From: Methylobacterium sp. Leaf104
Lineage (GTDB): Bacteria; Pseudomonadota; Alphaproteobacteria; Rhizobiales; Beijerinckiaceae
DNA: 64,000 bases
Reading direction: 5' to 3'
Assembly: GCF_001422885.1 (NCBI RefSeq)
Contig: NZ_LMMZ01000037.1
Location: 2,105 to 66,104 of the forward strand
Each line of letters opens with the position of its first letter. The first letter of the stretch is position 1. The notes below the pieces were generated by a model that had not been told where the DNA came from, did not search any database, and was given only the letters and a program-made list of their open reading frames with translations. This document shows positions 33,918-48,144 of this stretch, one piece after another. The translations under genes and the position numbers were made by a program.

Positions 33918-35348
33918 TCAGCGCGGAAGGATGCTCGCACCCATCAGGGCCTCGTCGATCGAGCGCGCCGCCTGACGGCCCTCGCGGATCGCCCAGACGA
34001 CGAGGGATTGTCCGCGGCGCATATCGCCTGCCGCGTAGATCTTCTCGTTCGAAGTCCGATAGTCGAGTTCGTTTGCGGTGACGTTGCCACGCTTGTCCAT
34101 GGTGACGCCGGATTCCTCGAGCAGGCCCTTGCGGATCGAGCCAGCGAAGCCAATCGCCAGAAAAACGAGGTCGGCAGGCAGCGTGAACTCGCCACCCGGA
34201 ATCGGCTGGCGCTTCTCGTCGACGCGGGTGCAGACGACACCCGTCAGCTTGCCCTTCTTGCCCTCAAGGCGGAGCGTCGCGGCCTGGAATTCGCGCTCGG
34301 CGCCCTCGGCCTGACTGGACGAGGTGCGCATCTTGGTCGGCCAGTAGGGCCAGACCGAGAGCTTGTCCTCGCGCTCCGGGGGACGCGGACGGATATCGAG
34401 CTGCGTCACCGACAGGGCGCCCTGACGGAACGAGGTGCCGACGCAATCCGACGCCGTGTCGCCGCCGCCGATGACGACGACGTTCTTGGCGGTGGCCAGA
34501 ATGGGCGCCTCGCCGTTGCCCGGCATCGGCTCGGCGCCGACGCGGCGGTTGGACTGCACGAGGAACGGCATCGCGTAGTGCACTCCTTCCAGCTCCTGCC
34601 CCGGGAGCTGCGGATTGCGCGGATCCTCGGCGCCACCGGCGAACAGCACCGCGTCGAACTCGGCCGTGAGCTCGTCGAGCGGCTTGTTGACCCCGACATT
34701 GACGCCGTAGTGGAAGCGGACGCCCTCGCCTTCCATCTGCTTCACGCGCCGATCGATGTGGCGCTTCTCCATCTTGAAGTCAGGGATGCCGTACCGGAGT
34801 AGTCCGCCGGCCTTTGGCTCACGCTCGAAGACGTGGACGTCGTGCCCGACCCGGGCAAGCTGCTGCGCCGCCGCCAGTCCGGCCGGCCCGGAGCCGATCA
34901 CCGCGACCTTCTTGCCTGTCTTGTGTTCGGCCGGCTCGGGCTTGACCCAGCCGTTGTTCCAGGCGCGGTCGGCGATCGCCTGCTCGATGGTCTTGATCGC
35001 CACCGGCTGGTTCTCGAGGTTCAGCGTGCAGGCCTCCTCGCAGGGCGCGGGACAGATGCGGCCGGTGAACTCCGGAAAGTTGTTGGTGGAATGGAGGTTG
35101 CGGGCCGCCTCCTCCCAGTCGGACTGATAGACGAGCTCGTTCCAGTCCGGGATCTGGTTGTGGACCGGACAGCCGGTCGGACCGTGGCAGAATGGGATGC
35201 CGCAATCCATGCAGCGCGCCGCCTGCTTCTTGAGGTCGTGCTCGTCGAGCGGCAACGTGAACTCGCGGAAATGGCGCACACGATCGGCGGCGAGCTGATA
35301 CTTCTGCTCCTGCCGGTCGAATTCGAGGAAACCCGTGACCTTGCCCAT
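33918..35348 (-). CDS. gltD: Glutamate synthase (NADPH) small subunit
   Basis: A 476-residue FAD/NADPH-binding subunit. The N terminus carries the two iron-sulfur cysteine sets CMDCGIPFCHGPTGCPVHN and CPAPCEEACTLN. The FAD site is VIGSGPAGLAAAQQLARVG and the NADPH site is VVIGGGDTASDC. It passes electrons to GltB for glutamate formation from glutamine and 2-oxoglutarate. It is encoded about 200 bases after gltB on the same strand. The ATG at 35348 precedes the conserved GKVTGFLEFDR start. Confidence 0.96.
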   Translation of the reverse strand: MGKVTGFLEFDRQEQKYQLAADRVRHFREFTLPLDEHDLKKQAARCMDCGIPFCHGPTGCPVHNQIPDWNELVYQSDWEEAARNLHSTNNFPEFTGRICPAPCEEACTLNLENQPVAIKTIEQAIADRAWNNGWVKPEPAEHKTGKKVAVIGSGPAGLAAAQQLARVGHDVHVFEREPKAGGLLRYGIPDFKMEKRHIDRRVKQMEGEGVRFHYGVNVGVNKPLDELTAEFDAVLFAGGAEDPRNPQLPGQELEGVHYAMPFLVQSNRRVGAEPMPGNGEAPILATAKNVVVIGGGDTASDCVGTSFRQGALSVTQLDIRPRPPEREDKLSVWPYWPTKMRTSSSQAEGAEREFQAATLRLEGKKGKLTGVVCTRVDEKRQPIPGGEFTLPADLVFLAIGFAGSIRKGLLEESGVTMDKRGNVTANELDYRTSNEKIYAAGDMRRGQSLVVWAIREGRQAARSIDEALMGASILPR

Positions 35349-35429
35349 CGTCTGACCGTCTTTCGCGAGTCTGTCTGATCCGTCGCGCGGAAGGCGGCCG
35401 GCTCGGCCTGTTCCGCTTCCACCCGTACA

Positions 35430-35449
35430 GCCCGGCCAATCAGCCGGGC
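35430..35449 (-). other. Hairpin between gltB and gltD
   Basis: GCCCGGC (35430-35436) and GCCGGGC (35443-35449) form a perfect 7-base stem with a 6-base loop in the 199-base gap between the two subunit genes. With no T-run it is more likely an mRNA-processing or stability element, or a weak attenuator tuning gltD, than a full terminator. Confidence 0.4.
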
Positions 35450-35547
35450 CGCCTCATGCGTCAGCCATTCTGAAATGCTGACCCGTGAAGCGCTTGGATT
35501 TTCGAATAATCGGGCGCTGTCACGATAGAATGTCGATCGGCGGCCGC

Positions 35548-40263
<4,716 letters not shown>

Positions 40264-40863
40264 CTCTCGCCTCCGACCTGCCCGCATGCGAGCATGTTTC
40301 ATGCCCAGGAGCCAAGGGGCCTCCGGGTTTCGCGTCTCTCGACAGCGTCGGCTCTAAGCGGGGACTTCGGTCAGAAGCGCCCGCTCCTCGCGGGCTCGAC
40401 GCCGGCTTGGTCTCAAGCCGTGCGGGCCCGGATCGCCGTAATGGCGACCGGCTTCGAATCTCGTTTGGTCGCCGGCAACGTCACCTGAGCGAGATCCTCA
40501 CAGCCATCCACGCAGGCGGCCTGCGGGAAATGGGACAGCCTTGCTGTCCTACCGACGGAAAGTGACAGATTTTAACCGCTCCAGCAAGGGCGTGCCACGA
40601 CGCACATCGTGGATTTTGCGTTCGATGCGTCTTCCGGTCGACGCCCTGTTGACGCAGAAACTTTCGCGGGCAGCCGTATGGCCTTCGACGCGCCCGCCCA
40701 TTTCGCCGCATCCGCCCCGCAATCTCGCCCCATTCCCACGCTCTACAAAGCCTCGCCGAGCACAAGCGGCATGCGGGATCTACAAGACCCGGCGGATCGT
40801 GACCGGGGGACCTGCGTCAACAGCTGGCCCCCGGACCGACCCCTCATTCGGAACCTGATATCC
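40264..40863. other. Intergenic region upstream of gltB
   Basis: About 600 bases between divergent genes with no convincing coding sequence. Two small perfect hairpins are present: GGACAGC/GCTGTCC at 40533-40549 and CCACGA/TCGTGG at 40595-40612. The less GC-rich patch at about 40560-40620 may contain a promoter. Confidence 0.4.
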
Positions 40864-41814
40864 ATGGATCTGTGTCGCAGGACGCTCATGCGCGCATTCC
40901 CATCACGCAATGCCTTATCCGCAGGCCCGCTGGCACTGCTGATATCCCTATCGACCTTCGCTTCCAGCCCTGCACAGGCACAATACGCCTACGAAGCGGA
41001 TCTCTTCATGCCGCCGCGCGCCGTCGTCTGGCGCCTGAACGAGCGCGGCTTCACCGAGGTGACGCGCCCCCGCTTCGATGGGCGGGCGTATGTCGTCGAA
41101 GCTTCGAACCCCTACGGTGAGCGCGTGCGCCTGTTTGTGGATGCCCGGGATGGCCGTGTCCTGGGGCGCCAGCGCCTCGAAGGACCGCCTCCGGAGATGC
41201 CGGCTCGCGTTGCACGGCGGGCGCCGGGCTATGGTTGGACCGAGGAAGATGCGGTGCCGCGCCGACCGATCCGCGAGGCCGAGCGGATGGTTCCGCCCGC
41301 CGACATCCCCTTCCCGCAGGTGCAGTCCCGCCGTGCGTCTCCAAATTTCGGAGGCCAGCCCGAACTCGTTCCGCGACCTGACCCGCGACCGCGTACGACG
41401 ACAAACCGCACGGAGCCGACCGACCGGAATCCGATGGGCCTTAATCCCGATGCTCGGGGGCCAGAGGCGCGCCCGAAGGCCGAGACACCGCGCAAAATCG
41501 TTCGCTTGAACCCGGCGCCGAAGCCGTCGGCTCCATCGGTCACGCCGGATGCCCCTAAGCTCTCCGACGTGCCCGCCGTGGCTGCACAACCGGAGGCAAA
41601 GTCGGGGGCAGCCAGCGCCGGGATCGCACCGTCTCAGCCGATGACGCCGGTTACCTCCGGCACAAGTACGACGGCGGCCGCCGTGCAACCGGCGCCGGAC
41701 AAAGCGGCTCAGAACTGGAAGGATGTTCCCGCGGACGCCAAGCGTTCCGTCCGCGTGATCGGCGGGGCCACGATCGTGCCTGGCACGACCGCGAAGGACG
41801 GCGAGAAGAACTGA
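40864..41814 (+). CDS. Secreted PepSY-like protein with Pro/Ala-rich tail
   Basis: A 316-residue protein with a Sec signal peptide (ALLISLSTFASSPAQA, cleavage near residue 40). The mature N terminus has a compact domain, VVWRLNERGFTEVTRPRFDG followed by RVRLFVDARDGRVLGR, matching the PepSY fold often found in periplasmic proteins. The rest is proline-, alanine- and arginine-rich and probably disordered. The ATG at 40864 was chosen because it directly precedes the signal peptide. The function is unknown. Confidence 0.68.
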   Translation: MDLCRRTLMRAFPSRNALSAGPLALLISLSTFASSPAQAQYAYEADLFMPPRAVVWRLNERGFTEVTRPRFDGRAYVVEASNPYGERVRLFVDARDGRVLGRQRLEGPPPEMPARVARRAPGYGWTEEDAVPRRPIREAERMVPPADIPFPQVQSRRASPNFGGQPELVPRPDPRPRTTTNRTEPTDRNPMGLNPDARGPEARPKAETPRKIVRLNPAPKPSAPSVTPDAPKLSDVPAVAAQPEAKSGAASAGIAPSQPMTPVTSGTSTTAAAVQPAPDKAAQNWKDVPADAKRSVRVIGGATIVPGTTAKDGEKN

Positions 41815-41883
41815 GCCCAGTCCACCGAGACGGAACTAAGGCTTGGGCGGATCATCCGGCCAGGCCTTTGCCGTTTCCGGCGA

Positions 41884-42174
41884 TCAGCCGGCGTCGCTGG
41901 CGCCCGCTCCCTGCAGGTGTGGATCGCGGGTCCCGGCGCGGACGGGGCTGTCGGCCGTCGGCGTGTCCTGCAGCGCCTTGAGCGCGAGGGGGTCAAGACC
42001 GCTCTCCGGGCTCGGGCCGTAGGACTCGAGGGCGCTGCGCATCTTCGGCGTCCAGAACGCCACAATGTGCTTGTGGATGCCGGCCACGGCTTCCTCGTCC
42101 GGATAGGAGCGGAAGAAGGTGGCGATCTGGTTGGCCATCCGGACCAGTTTCTCGTCGGAGGTGAGGGCGCTCAT
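41884..42174 (-). CDS. fdsD: Formate dehydrogenase delta subunit FdsD
   Basis: A 96-residue protein beginning with SDEKLVRMANQIATFFRSYP, followed by HIVAFWTPKMRSAL, the typical FdsD pattern. FdsD is a small subunit needed for a fully active NAD-dependent formate dehydrogenase; it probably aids cofactor insertion together with FdsC. Last gene of the fds operon, 43 bases after fdhD. The C-terminal third is variable and probably flexible. Confidence 0.9.
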   Translation of the reverse strand: MSALTSDEKLVRMANQIATFFRSYPDEEAVAGIHKHIVAFWTPKMRSALESYGPSPESGLDPLALKALQDTPTADSPVRAGTRDPHLQGAGASDAG

Positions 42175-42217
42175 GGGTGCGAAAACTCTGTCGAGGGAAC
42201 GGGATATGTGCGCAGCG

Positions 42218-43087
42218 TCAGGGCTGCGCCGGCAGGTCGAGGCGTTCGCGGCCGGTAAAGACCGTCAGGGTGTCTGAGCGGGCGATGGCGCAGAGTGTCA
42301 TGCCATGGAGGCGCGCCCGGTCGATGGCGAGAGAGGTCGGGGCGGAGATCGCCACCAGCACCGTGGCGCCGAGGCTCGCCGCCTTCTCGACCATCTCGAA
42401 CGAGCACCGGCTGGTGATGACCACGAAGCCATCCGCCGGATCGGTTTTGCGCCGGATCAGGGCGCCGATCAGCTTGTCGAGGCCGTTATGGCGTCCGACA
42501 TCCTCGCGTAGCGCCACGAGAGTGCCGTCGAGGTCTGCCCAGGCCGCAGCATGGACCGCTCGCGTTTCGGCGTTCAGGAGCTGCGCGTCCCCCATGGCGA
42601 GCAGCGCCCGCTGGATCGCCGCGATGCCGACTCGTCGAGCCCCGTGCAGCGGCGCTTCCGCCTTCGGCAGGGAGGCGAGGTCGTCGATCCCACAGATGCC
42701 GCACCCGGTGCGACCCGATATGGCGCGCTTTCGAGCCAGGTGCTCGCGCAGGCGTCCCGGCACGAGGTCGACCAGCAGTCGCATGCCGCCCTCCGCCGCA
42801 GCCGCCTCGACCTGAACCGAGCGGATCTCGTCGGCCGCAGCGATGATGCCCTCGGTGAGGCTGAACCCGTAGGCGAAATCCACGAGGTCAGCGGGCGTCG
42901 TCATCATCACGGCATAGGGCACCGTTCCGTAGACGAGGTTGACCGGCATTTCGACCGCGAGGGGCCGTGTGCCGTTGCGCGGCTCCGGATCGTCATAGGC
43001 GACGATCAACGTCGGGACGCGCCGGGCGGTCTCGACCGCCGCGTCCCCTTCGGGTCGGCTCAGAACGTCGTGCTCACTCGGCCGCAT
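42218..43087 (-). CDS. fdhD: Formate dehydrogenase accessory sulfurtransferase FdhD/FdsC
   Basis: A 289-residue FdhD-family protein. The sulfur-carrying cysteines are in GRTGCGICGID, and the nucleotide-binding C-terminal part includes DVGRHNGLDKLIGALIRR. FdhD passes sulfur to the molybdenum cofactor before insertion into FdsA. The ATG overlaps the end of fdsA by 14 bases, which couples the two. Called FdsC in fds operons. Confidence 0.94.
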   Translation of the reverse strand: MRPSEHDVLSRPEGDAAVETARRVPTLIVAYDDPEPRNGTRPLAVEMPVNLVYGTVPYAVMMTTPADLVDFAYGFSLTEGIIAAADEIRSVQVEAAAAEGGMRLLVDLVPGRLREHLARKRAISGRTGCGICGIDDLASLPKAEAPLHGARRVGIAAIQRALLAMGDAQLLNAETRAVHAAAWADLDGTLVALREDVGRHNGLDKLIGALIRRKTDPADGFVVITSRCSFEMVEKAASLGATVLVAISAPTSLAIDRARLHGMTLCAIARSDTLTVFTGRERLDLPAQP

Positions 43088-45935
43088 TCAGCTGGGTCGC
43101 AATCCGGGTCAACGAGAAATCTTCCTCGAAGAACCGCGCCTGCCAATCGGAGGGGCGGTTCGTCCGCCGGACCTGCACCGCCGTGACCTTGTACTCGGGA
43201 CAGTTGGTGGCCCAGTCCGAGTAGTCGGTGGTGATCACGTTGGCGCCGGTCTTGGCGTGGTGGAAGGTCGTATACACCACACCAGGCTGCATGCGCTCGG
43301 ACACGACGGCCTTCAGAGCGATATCGCCCGAGCGGCTCTCCAGGGCGACGAGATCGCCGTCGACGATGCCGCGCACCTCCGCGTCGAAGGGGTGGATCTC
43401 CAGCACGTCTTCCTCGTGCCAGCGCGAATTCTCGGTACGGCGGGTCTGCGCGCCGACATTGTACTGCGACAGGATTCGACCCGTGGTGAGGATGAGCGGG
43501 AAGCGTGGTCCCGTACGTTCCTCCGTGGGCACGTACTCCGTGATCATGAACTTGCCGAGGCCGCGCACGAAGCGGTCCACGTGCATCATCGGCGTGCCGG
43601 CAGGGGCGGCATCGTTGCACGGCCACTGGATCGAGCCGAGTTCGTCGAGCTTGGCGAAGCTGACGCCGGAGAAGCTCGGAGTCAGCGATGCGATCTCGTC
43701 CATGATCTCGCTCGGGTGGCTGTAGTTCATAGCATAGCCGAGTGCGTTGGAGAGCAGCATCGTGCCCTCCCAGTCGCCGACGCCGGAGAGCGGCGGCATG
43801 ACCTTGCGCACGCGGGAGATGCGGCGCTCCGCGTTGGTGAAGGTGCCGTCCTTCTCCAGGAACGAGGCGCCGGGGAGGAAGACGTGGGCGTACTTGGCCG
43901 TCTCGTTCAGGAAGATGTCCTGGATGACGATGCACTCCATCGCCATCAGGCCGGCGGTGACGTGATGCGTATCCGGGTCGGACTGAGCGATGTCCTCGCC
44001 CTGAATGTACATGCCCTTGAAGGCGCCATCGACGGCTTCGTCGAGCATATTGGTGATGCGCAGGCCCGGATGCTGATCGAGCGACACGCCCCAGAGCGCC
44101 TCGAAGGTCTCGCGGGTGGCATCGTCCGAGACGTGGCGGTAGCCCGGCAGCTCGTGGGGGAACGAGCCCATGTCGCAGGAGCCCTGGACGTTGTTCTGGC
44201 CGCGCAGCGGGTTCACGCCGGCGCCCAGCATGCCGATGTTGCCCGTCGCCATGGCGATGTTGGCCATGCCCATCACCATGGTCGAGCCCTGGCTGTGTTC
44301 TGTGACGCCGAGTCCGTAATAGATGCCGGCGGCGCCGCCCTTCGCGTAGAGGCGGGCGGCGGCCCGCAATTCGGCCGGATCGATGCCCGTATAGGTCGCT
44401 TGCGCCTCCGGCGAATGGCGCTCGTCGGCGACGAAGCGGGCCCAGGCCTCGAAGTCGCCGAGATCACAGCGCTCGCGGACATAGGCCTCGTCGACCAAGC
44501 CTTCCGTGACGATGACGTGGGCCATCGAATTGATGAAGGCGACGTTCGAGCCTGGCTTCAGCGGCAGGTGGAAGTCGGCCTTGATATGGGGCGACTTCAC
44601 GAGGTCGATCTTGCGCGGGTCGGCGACGATGAGCTTGGCGCCCTCGCGTAGGCGCTTCTTCATGCGCGACGCGAAGACCGGGTGGCCATCGGTAGGGTTG
44701 GCGCCGATGACGAGGATCACGTCGGAATGCGCCACGGAGGCGAAGTCCTGCGTGCCGGCCGAGGTACCGAGCGTCGACATCAGGCCATAGCCCGTGGGCG
44801 AGTGGCAGACGCGAGCGCAGGTGTCGACGTTGTTGTTGCCGAAGGCCGCACGCACCAGCTTCTGGACGAGGTAGGCCTCCTCATTGGTGCAGCGGGACGA
44901 GGTGATCCCGCCGACGGAGTCCTTGCCGTACTTCGCCTGGATGCGCTTGAACTCGGAGGCGGCGCGGTCGATCGCCTCCTCCCAGGTCACCTCGCGCCAG
45001 GGATCGGTGATCTTTTCACGGATCATCGGCTTGGTGATGCGATCCTTGTGCGTGGCGTAACCATAGGCGAAGCGGCCCTTGACGCAGGAATGGCCCTCGT
45101 TCGCCTTGCCTCCCTTGTAGGGCACCATGCGGACGATGCGGGTGCCCTGCATCTCGGCCTTGAATGAGCAGCCCACACCGCAATAGGCGCAGGTGGTGAT
45201 CTCCGAGTGATCCGGCTGACCGTGCTCGATGATCGATTTCTCCTGGAGGGTCGCGGTCGGGCAGGCCTGCACGCAGGCGCCGCAGGACACGCACTCGGAG
45301 TCGAAGAAGTCGGTCGGACCGGCGGCGACGCGGCTGTCGAAGCCGCGGCCCGAGATGGTCAGGGCGAATGTGCCCTGCGTCTCCTCGCAGGCGCGCACGC
45401 AGCGATTGCACACGATGCACTTCGACGGATCGTAGGTGAAGTACGGGTTCGAGGTGTCCTTGGGCAGATACTGCTCGGAGGTCGGCTTGACGTGGTTGGC
45501 CCCGTCATAGCCGTAGCGGACGTCGCGCAGGCCGACCGCGCCGGCCATGTCCTGCAATTCGCAGTCGCCGTTGGCGGCGCAGGTCAGGCAGTCGAGGGGG
45601 TGGTCGGAGATGTAGAGCTCCATCACGCCCTTGCGGAGCTTGGCGAGCTTGTCCGTCTGGGTCGAGACCACCATGCCGTTCTCGGCCGGCGTGGTGCAGG
45701 AAGCCGGCGTGCCGCGCCGTCCCTCGATCTCTACGAGGCACAGGCGACAGGAGCCGAAGGCTTCCAACGAGTCGGTCGCGCAGAGCTTGGGGATCTGCGT
45801 GCCGGCATGCATCGCCGCGGCCATCACCGAGGTGCCGGCCGGCACCGTCACGCTCATGCCGTCGATCGTGAGCGTCACGGTCTGGTCCGAGACGCGGATC
45901 GGGGTGCCGTAGTCGATCTCTTTGATGAGGGCCAT
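43074..45935 (-). CDS. fdsA: NAD-dependent formate dehydrogenase alpha subunit FdsA
   Basis: A 953-residue catalytic subunit. Order of sites: 2Fe-2S cysteines C52, C63, C66 and C80; a HPLDCLTCAANGDC cluster near 112-125; two ferredoxin-type clusters (KCIVCNRCVRAC and CVSCGACVQAC); the proximal 4Fe-4S CAYCGVGC; and molybdenum ligand C377 in ARVCHSPTGYG. The dinucleotide-binding domain ends the protein. It oxidises formate to CO2 and passes electrons through the clusters to FdsB. It matches the Mo-dependent FDH2 type of methylobacteria. Confidence 0.96.
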   Translation of the reverse strand: MALIKEIDYGTPIRVSDQTVTLTIDGMSVTVPAGTSVMAAAMHAGTQIPKLCATDSLEAFGSCRLCLVEIEGRRGTPASCTTPAENGMVVSTQTDKLAKLRKGVMELYISDHPLDCLTCAANGDCELQDMAGAVGLRDVRYGYDGANHVKPTSEQYLPKDTSNPYFTYDPSKCIVCNRCVRACEETQGTFALTISGRGFDSRVAAGPTDFFDSECVSCGACVQACPTATLQEKSIIEHGQPDHSEITTCAYCGVGCSFKAEMQGTRIVRMVPYKGGKANEGHSCVKGRFAYGYATHKDRITKPMIREKITDPWREVTWEEAIDRAASEFKRIQAKYGKDSVGGITSSRCTNEEAYLVQKLVRAAFGNNNVDTCARVCHSPTGYGLMSTLGTSAGTQDFASVAHSDVILVIGANPTDGHPVFASRMKKRLREGAKLIVADPRKIDLVKSPHIKADFHLPLKPGSNVAFINSMAHVIVTEGLVDEAYVRERCDLGDFEAWARFVADERHSPEAQATYTGIDPAELRAAARLYAKGGAAGIYYGLGVTEHSQGSTMVMGMANIAMATGNIGMLGAGVNPLRGQNNVQGSCDMGSFPHELPGYRHVSDDATRETFEALWGVSLDQHPGLRITNMLDEAVDGAFKGMYIQGEDIAQSDPDTHHVTAGLMAMECIVIQDIFLNETAKYAHVFLPGASFLEKDGTFTNAERRISRVRKVMPPLSGVGDWEGTMLLSNALGYAMNYSHPSEIMDEIASLTPSFSGVSFAKLDELGSIQWPCNDAAPAGTPMMHVDRFVRGLGKFMITEYVPTEERTGPRFPLILTTGRILSQYNVGAQTRRTENSRWHEEDVLEIHPFDAEVRGIVDGDLVALESRSGDIALKAVVSERMQPGVVYTTFHHAKTGANVITTDYSDWATNCPEYKVTAVQVRRTNRPSDWQARFFEEDFSLTRIATQLNAAE

Positions 45936-45948
45936 GGGTCGCGCCTCC

Positions 45949-47508
45949 TTACTCAGCCGCGACGGACATCGGCCCGCGCTGCTGGAAATCCTCGGGGAAG
46001 TGGGTGATCGCGCTCATGACGGGCATTGGCGTCAGGCCGCCCATCGCGCAGAGCGAGCCGTCCGTCATCACGTCGCAGAGGTCGGCGACCACGGCGAGAT
46101 TCTCTGTCGGGCGGATGCCGGCGATGACCTTGTCCATGGTCTCGACACCACGGGTCGCGCCGATCCGGCACGGCGTGCACTTGCCGCACGATTCGACCGC
46201 GCAGAATTCAAAGGCGAAGCGCGCCTGCTTGGCCATGTCCACGGTGTCGTCGAAGACGACGATTCCACCGTGGCCGACCAAGCCCTTGTTGGCCGCCATC
46301 GCCTCGTAATCCAGGGGCGTGTCGAGGAGGTGGTCGGGGAAGTACGCGCCGAGCGGGCCGCCCACCTGCACTGCGCGAACGGGACGGCCGCTCTGTGTGC
46401 CACCGCCGAAATCCTCAATGATTTCGCGCAGCGTGATTCCGAAGGCGTACTCGATCAGCCCACCGCGCTTGATGTTGCCGGCGAGCTGGATCGCGAGTGT
46501 GCCGAGGGAGCGCCCCATGCCGTACTCAGCATAGGCCTTCGCGCCGTGTTCCAGGATGTAGGGTACCGCCGTGAAGGTCATCACGTTGTTCACCAGCGTC
46601 GGCTGCCCCAGAAATCCCTTCAGCGCAGGGATCGGCGGCTTGGCCCGGACGATGCCGCGGCGGCCTTCCAGGCTCTCCAGGAGCGACGTCTCCTCGCCAC
46701 AGATATAGGCGCCGGCTCCAAGGCGGACTTCGAGATGGAAGGCCCTGCCCGAGCCCATGACGTTGTTGCCGAGGAAACCAGCCTGGGTTCCGTTGGCGAT
46801 CGCTTCCTTCAGGGTCGCGAACGCTTGCGGGTATTCCGAGCGCAGGTAGATGTAGCCACGCGTGGCACCCGTCGCGATGCCCGCGATGGTCATGCCCTCG
46901 ATGAGGTTGAAGGGGTCGCCCTCCATCATCATCCGATCGGCGAAGGTGCCGGAATCTCCCTCGTCGGCATTGCAGACCACATATTTCTGCTCCGCCTGCG
47001 CGAGCATCACCGTGTTCCACTTGATGCCGGCCGGGAAACCGGCGCCGCCGCGGCCGCGCAGGCCGGATTCGCGGACTTCCGCGACGATGCCGGCGGCATC
47101 GAGCTTCAAGGCGGCTTCGAGGCCCTTGTATCCGCCATGCTCCCGGTAATCCTCCACCGAGATCGGATCGACCACGCCGCAGCGCTGGAAGGTCAGTCGA
47201 TGCTGGCGGGCGAGATAGGGAATTTCCTCCGGACGACCGAGACGGAGGGGATGCGCGCCGCCCTCCACGAGGCCAGCATCGAGCAAGCTGTCGATGGCGG
47301 CGGGCGTCACCGGCCCGTAGGCAATGCGACCCTCCGTCGTTGCGACCTCGATCATCGGTTCGAGCCACAGCAGGCCGCGAGAACCGGTGCGCACGATGGT
47401 GACGTCGAGGCCGCGGCGCTCGGCGCCGGCAAACAACGCGCGGGCGACCCGGTTCGCGCCAAGCCCAAGGGCGACTGCGTCGCGCGGAACAGTGATCGTG
47501 ATGCTCAC
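45949..47508 (-). CDS. fdsB: NAD-dependent formate dehydrogenase beta subunit FdsB
   Basis: A 519-residue NuoF-like flavoprotein with an N-terminal thioredoxin-like part. The FMN/NAD site reads GLRGRGGAGFPAGIKWN, and the 4Fe-4S set is SCGKCTPCRIGATRG near the C terminus. It reduces NAD+ with electrons from FdsA. Its ATG overlaps the stop of fdsG (ATGA), and it is followed 13 bases later by fdsA. Confidence 0.96.
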   Translation of the reverse strand: MSITITVPRDAVALGLGANRVARALFAGAERRGLDVTIVRTGSRGLLWLEPMIEVATTEGRIAYGPVTPAAIDSLLDAGLVEGGAHPLRLGRPEEIPYLARQHRLTFQRCGVVDPISVEDYREHGGYKGLEAALKLDAAGIVAEVRESGLRGRGGAGFPAGIKWNTVMLAQAEQKYVVCNADEGDSGTFADRMMMEGDPFNLIEGMTIAGIATGATRGYIYLRSEYPQAFATLKEAIANGTQAGFLGNNVMGSGRAFHLEVRLGAGAYICGEETSLLESLEGRRGIVRAKPPIPALKGFLGQPTLVNNVMTFTAVPYILEHGAKAYAEYGMGRSLGTLAIQLAGNIKRGGLIEYAFGITLREIIEDFGGGTQSGRPVRAVQVGGPLGAYFPDHLLDTPLDYEAMAANKGLVGHGGIVVFDDTVDMAKQARFAFEFCAVESCGKCTPCRIGATRGVETMDKVIAGIRPTENLAVVADLCDVMTDGSLCAMGGLTPMPVMSAITHFPEDFQQRGPMSVAAE

Positions 47509-47978
47509 GACTTCATCTCCGTCAGGGCGGCTTCGAGAGAATCGGCGGTGAGCCGCGCCAGCGGCTCGTCGTTGACGAGGGCACCGGGGCCATTGGCACA
47601 GAGGCCGAGGCAGTAGACGGGCTCTACGGTGATCTCACCGTCGGGAGTGGTTTCGTGCCAGTCGACTCCGAGGCGCGAGAGAATCTGCGCGTGCAGCGCG
47701 TCGGAGCCCATGGCTTGGCACGCCTCGGCCCGGCAGAGCTTCACCTGATGGCGTCCCGAAGGTGAGCGACGGAAGTCGTGGTAGAAGGTGATGCACCCGT
47801 GGACTTCGGCACGCGAAAGATTCAGCGCATCGGCGATGAGCGGAACGGCGCCCTCGTCGACATAGCCAAAGGTCTCCTGGAGCGCGTGGAGAATGGGAAG
47901 GGTCGCGCCCTCGAGGTGGACGTGTTCGGCGATGATCCCGGCGGCGCGTGGCTCGCTCCAGGGCTCGTTCGGCACCAT
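47505..47978 (-). CDS. fdsG: NAD-dependent formate dehydrogenase gamma subunit FdsG
   Basis: A 157-residue NuoE-like 2Fe-2S subunit. The four ligands are in CRAEACQAMG and CLGLCANGPGALVND. It stabilises the NAD-reducing module with FdsB. First gene of the operon. The promoter lies in 47979-48144, which also contains a perfect inverted repeat. Confidence 0.96.
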   Translation of the reverse strand: MVPNEPWSEPRAAGIIAEHVHLEGATLPILHALQETFGYVDEGAVPLIADALNLSRAEVHGCITFYHDFRRSPSGRHQVKLCRAEACQAMGSDALHAQILSRLGVDWHETTPDGEITVEPVYCLGLCANGPGALVNDEPLARLTADSLEAALTEMKS

Positions 47979-48064
47979 TGTTCCTACCCGACTAAGATTG
48001 TTCTCATTCCAGGGTGGTATATCGCCAACCTCTGATCAATCGCGCTGATCGGTGGAGTGACAGC

Positions 48065-48103
48065 GCTTTTTTGTTGGAACGACATGCTGCGACGCAAAAA
48101 AGC
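48065..48103. promoter_or_regulatory. Perfect 9-base inverted repeat upstream of fdsG
   Basis: GCTTTTTTG (48065-48073) and CAAAAAAGC (48095-48103) are exact reverse complements, separated by 21 bases. They lie 87 bases upstream of the fdsG start, between it and the LysR gene that is probably its regulator. They may be a binding site for that LysR protein or form a hairpin that ends LysR transcription; the spacing and position favour an operator. Confidence 0.5.
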
Positions 48104-48144
48104 ATGGTGACGGTGTCGCGATTTGCCGCGCACCCAAATTTTTC

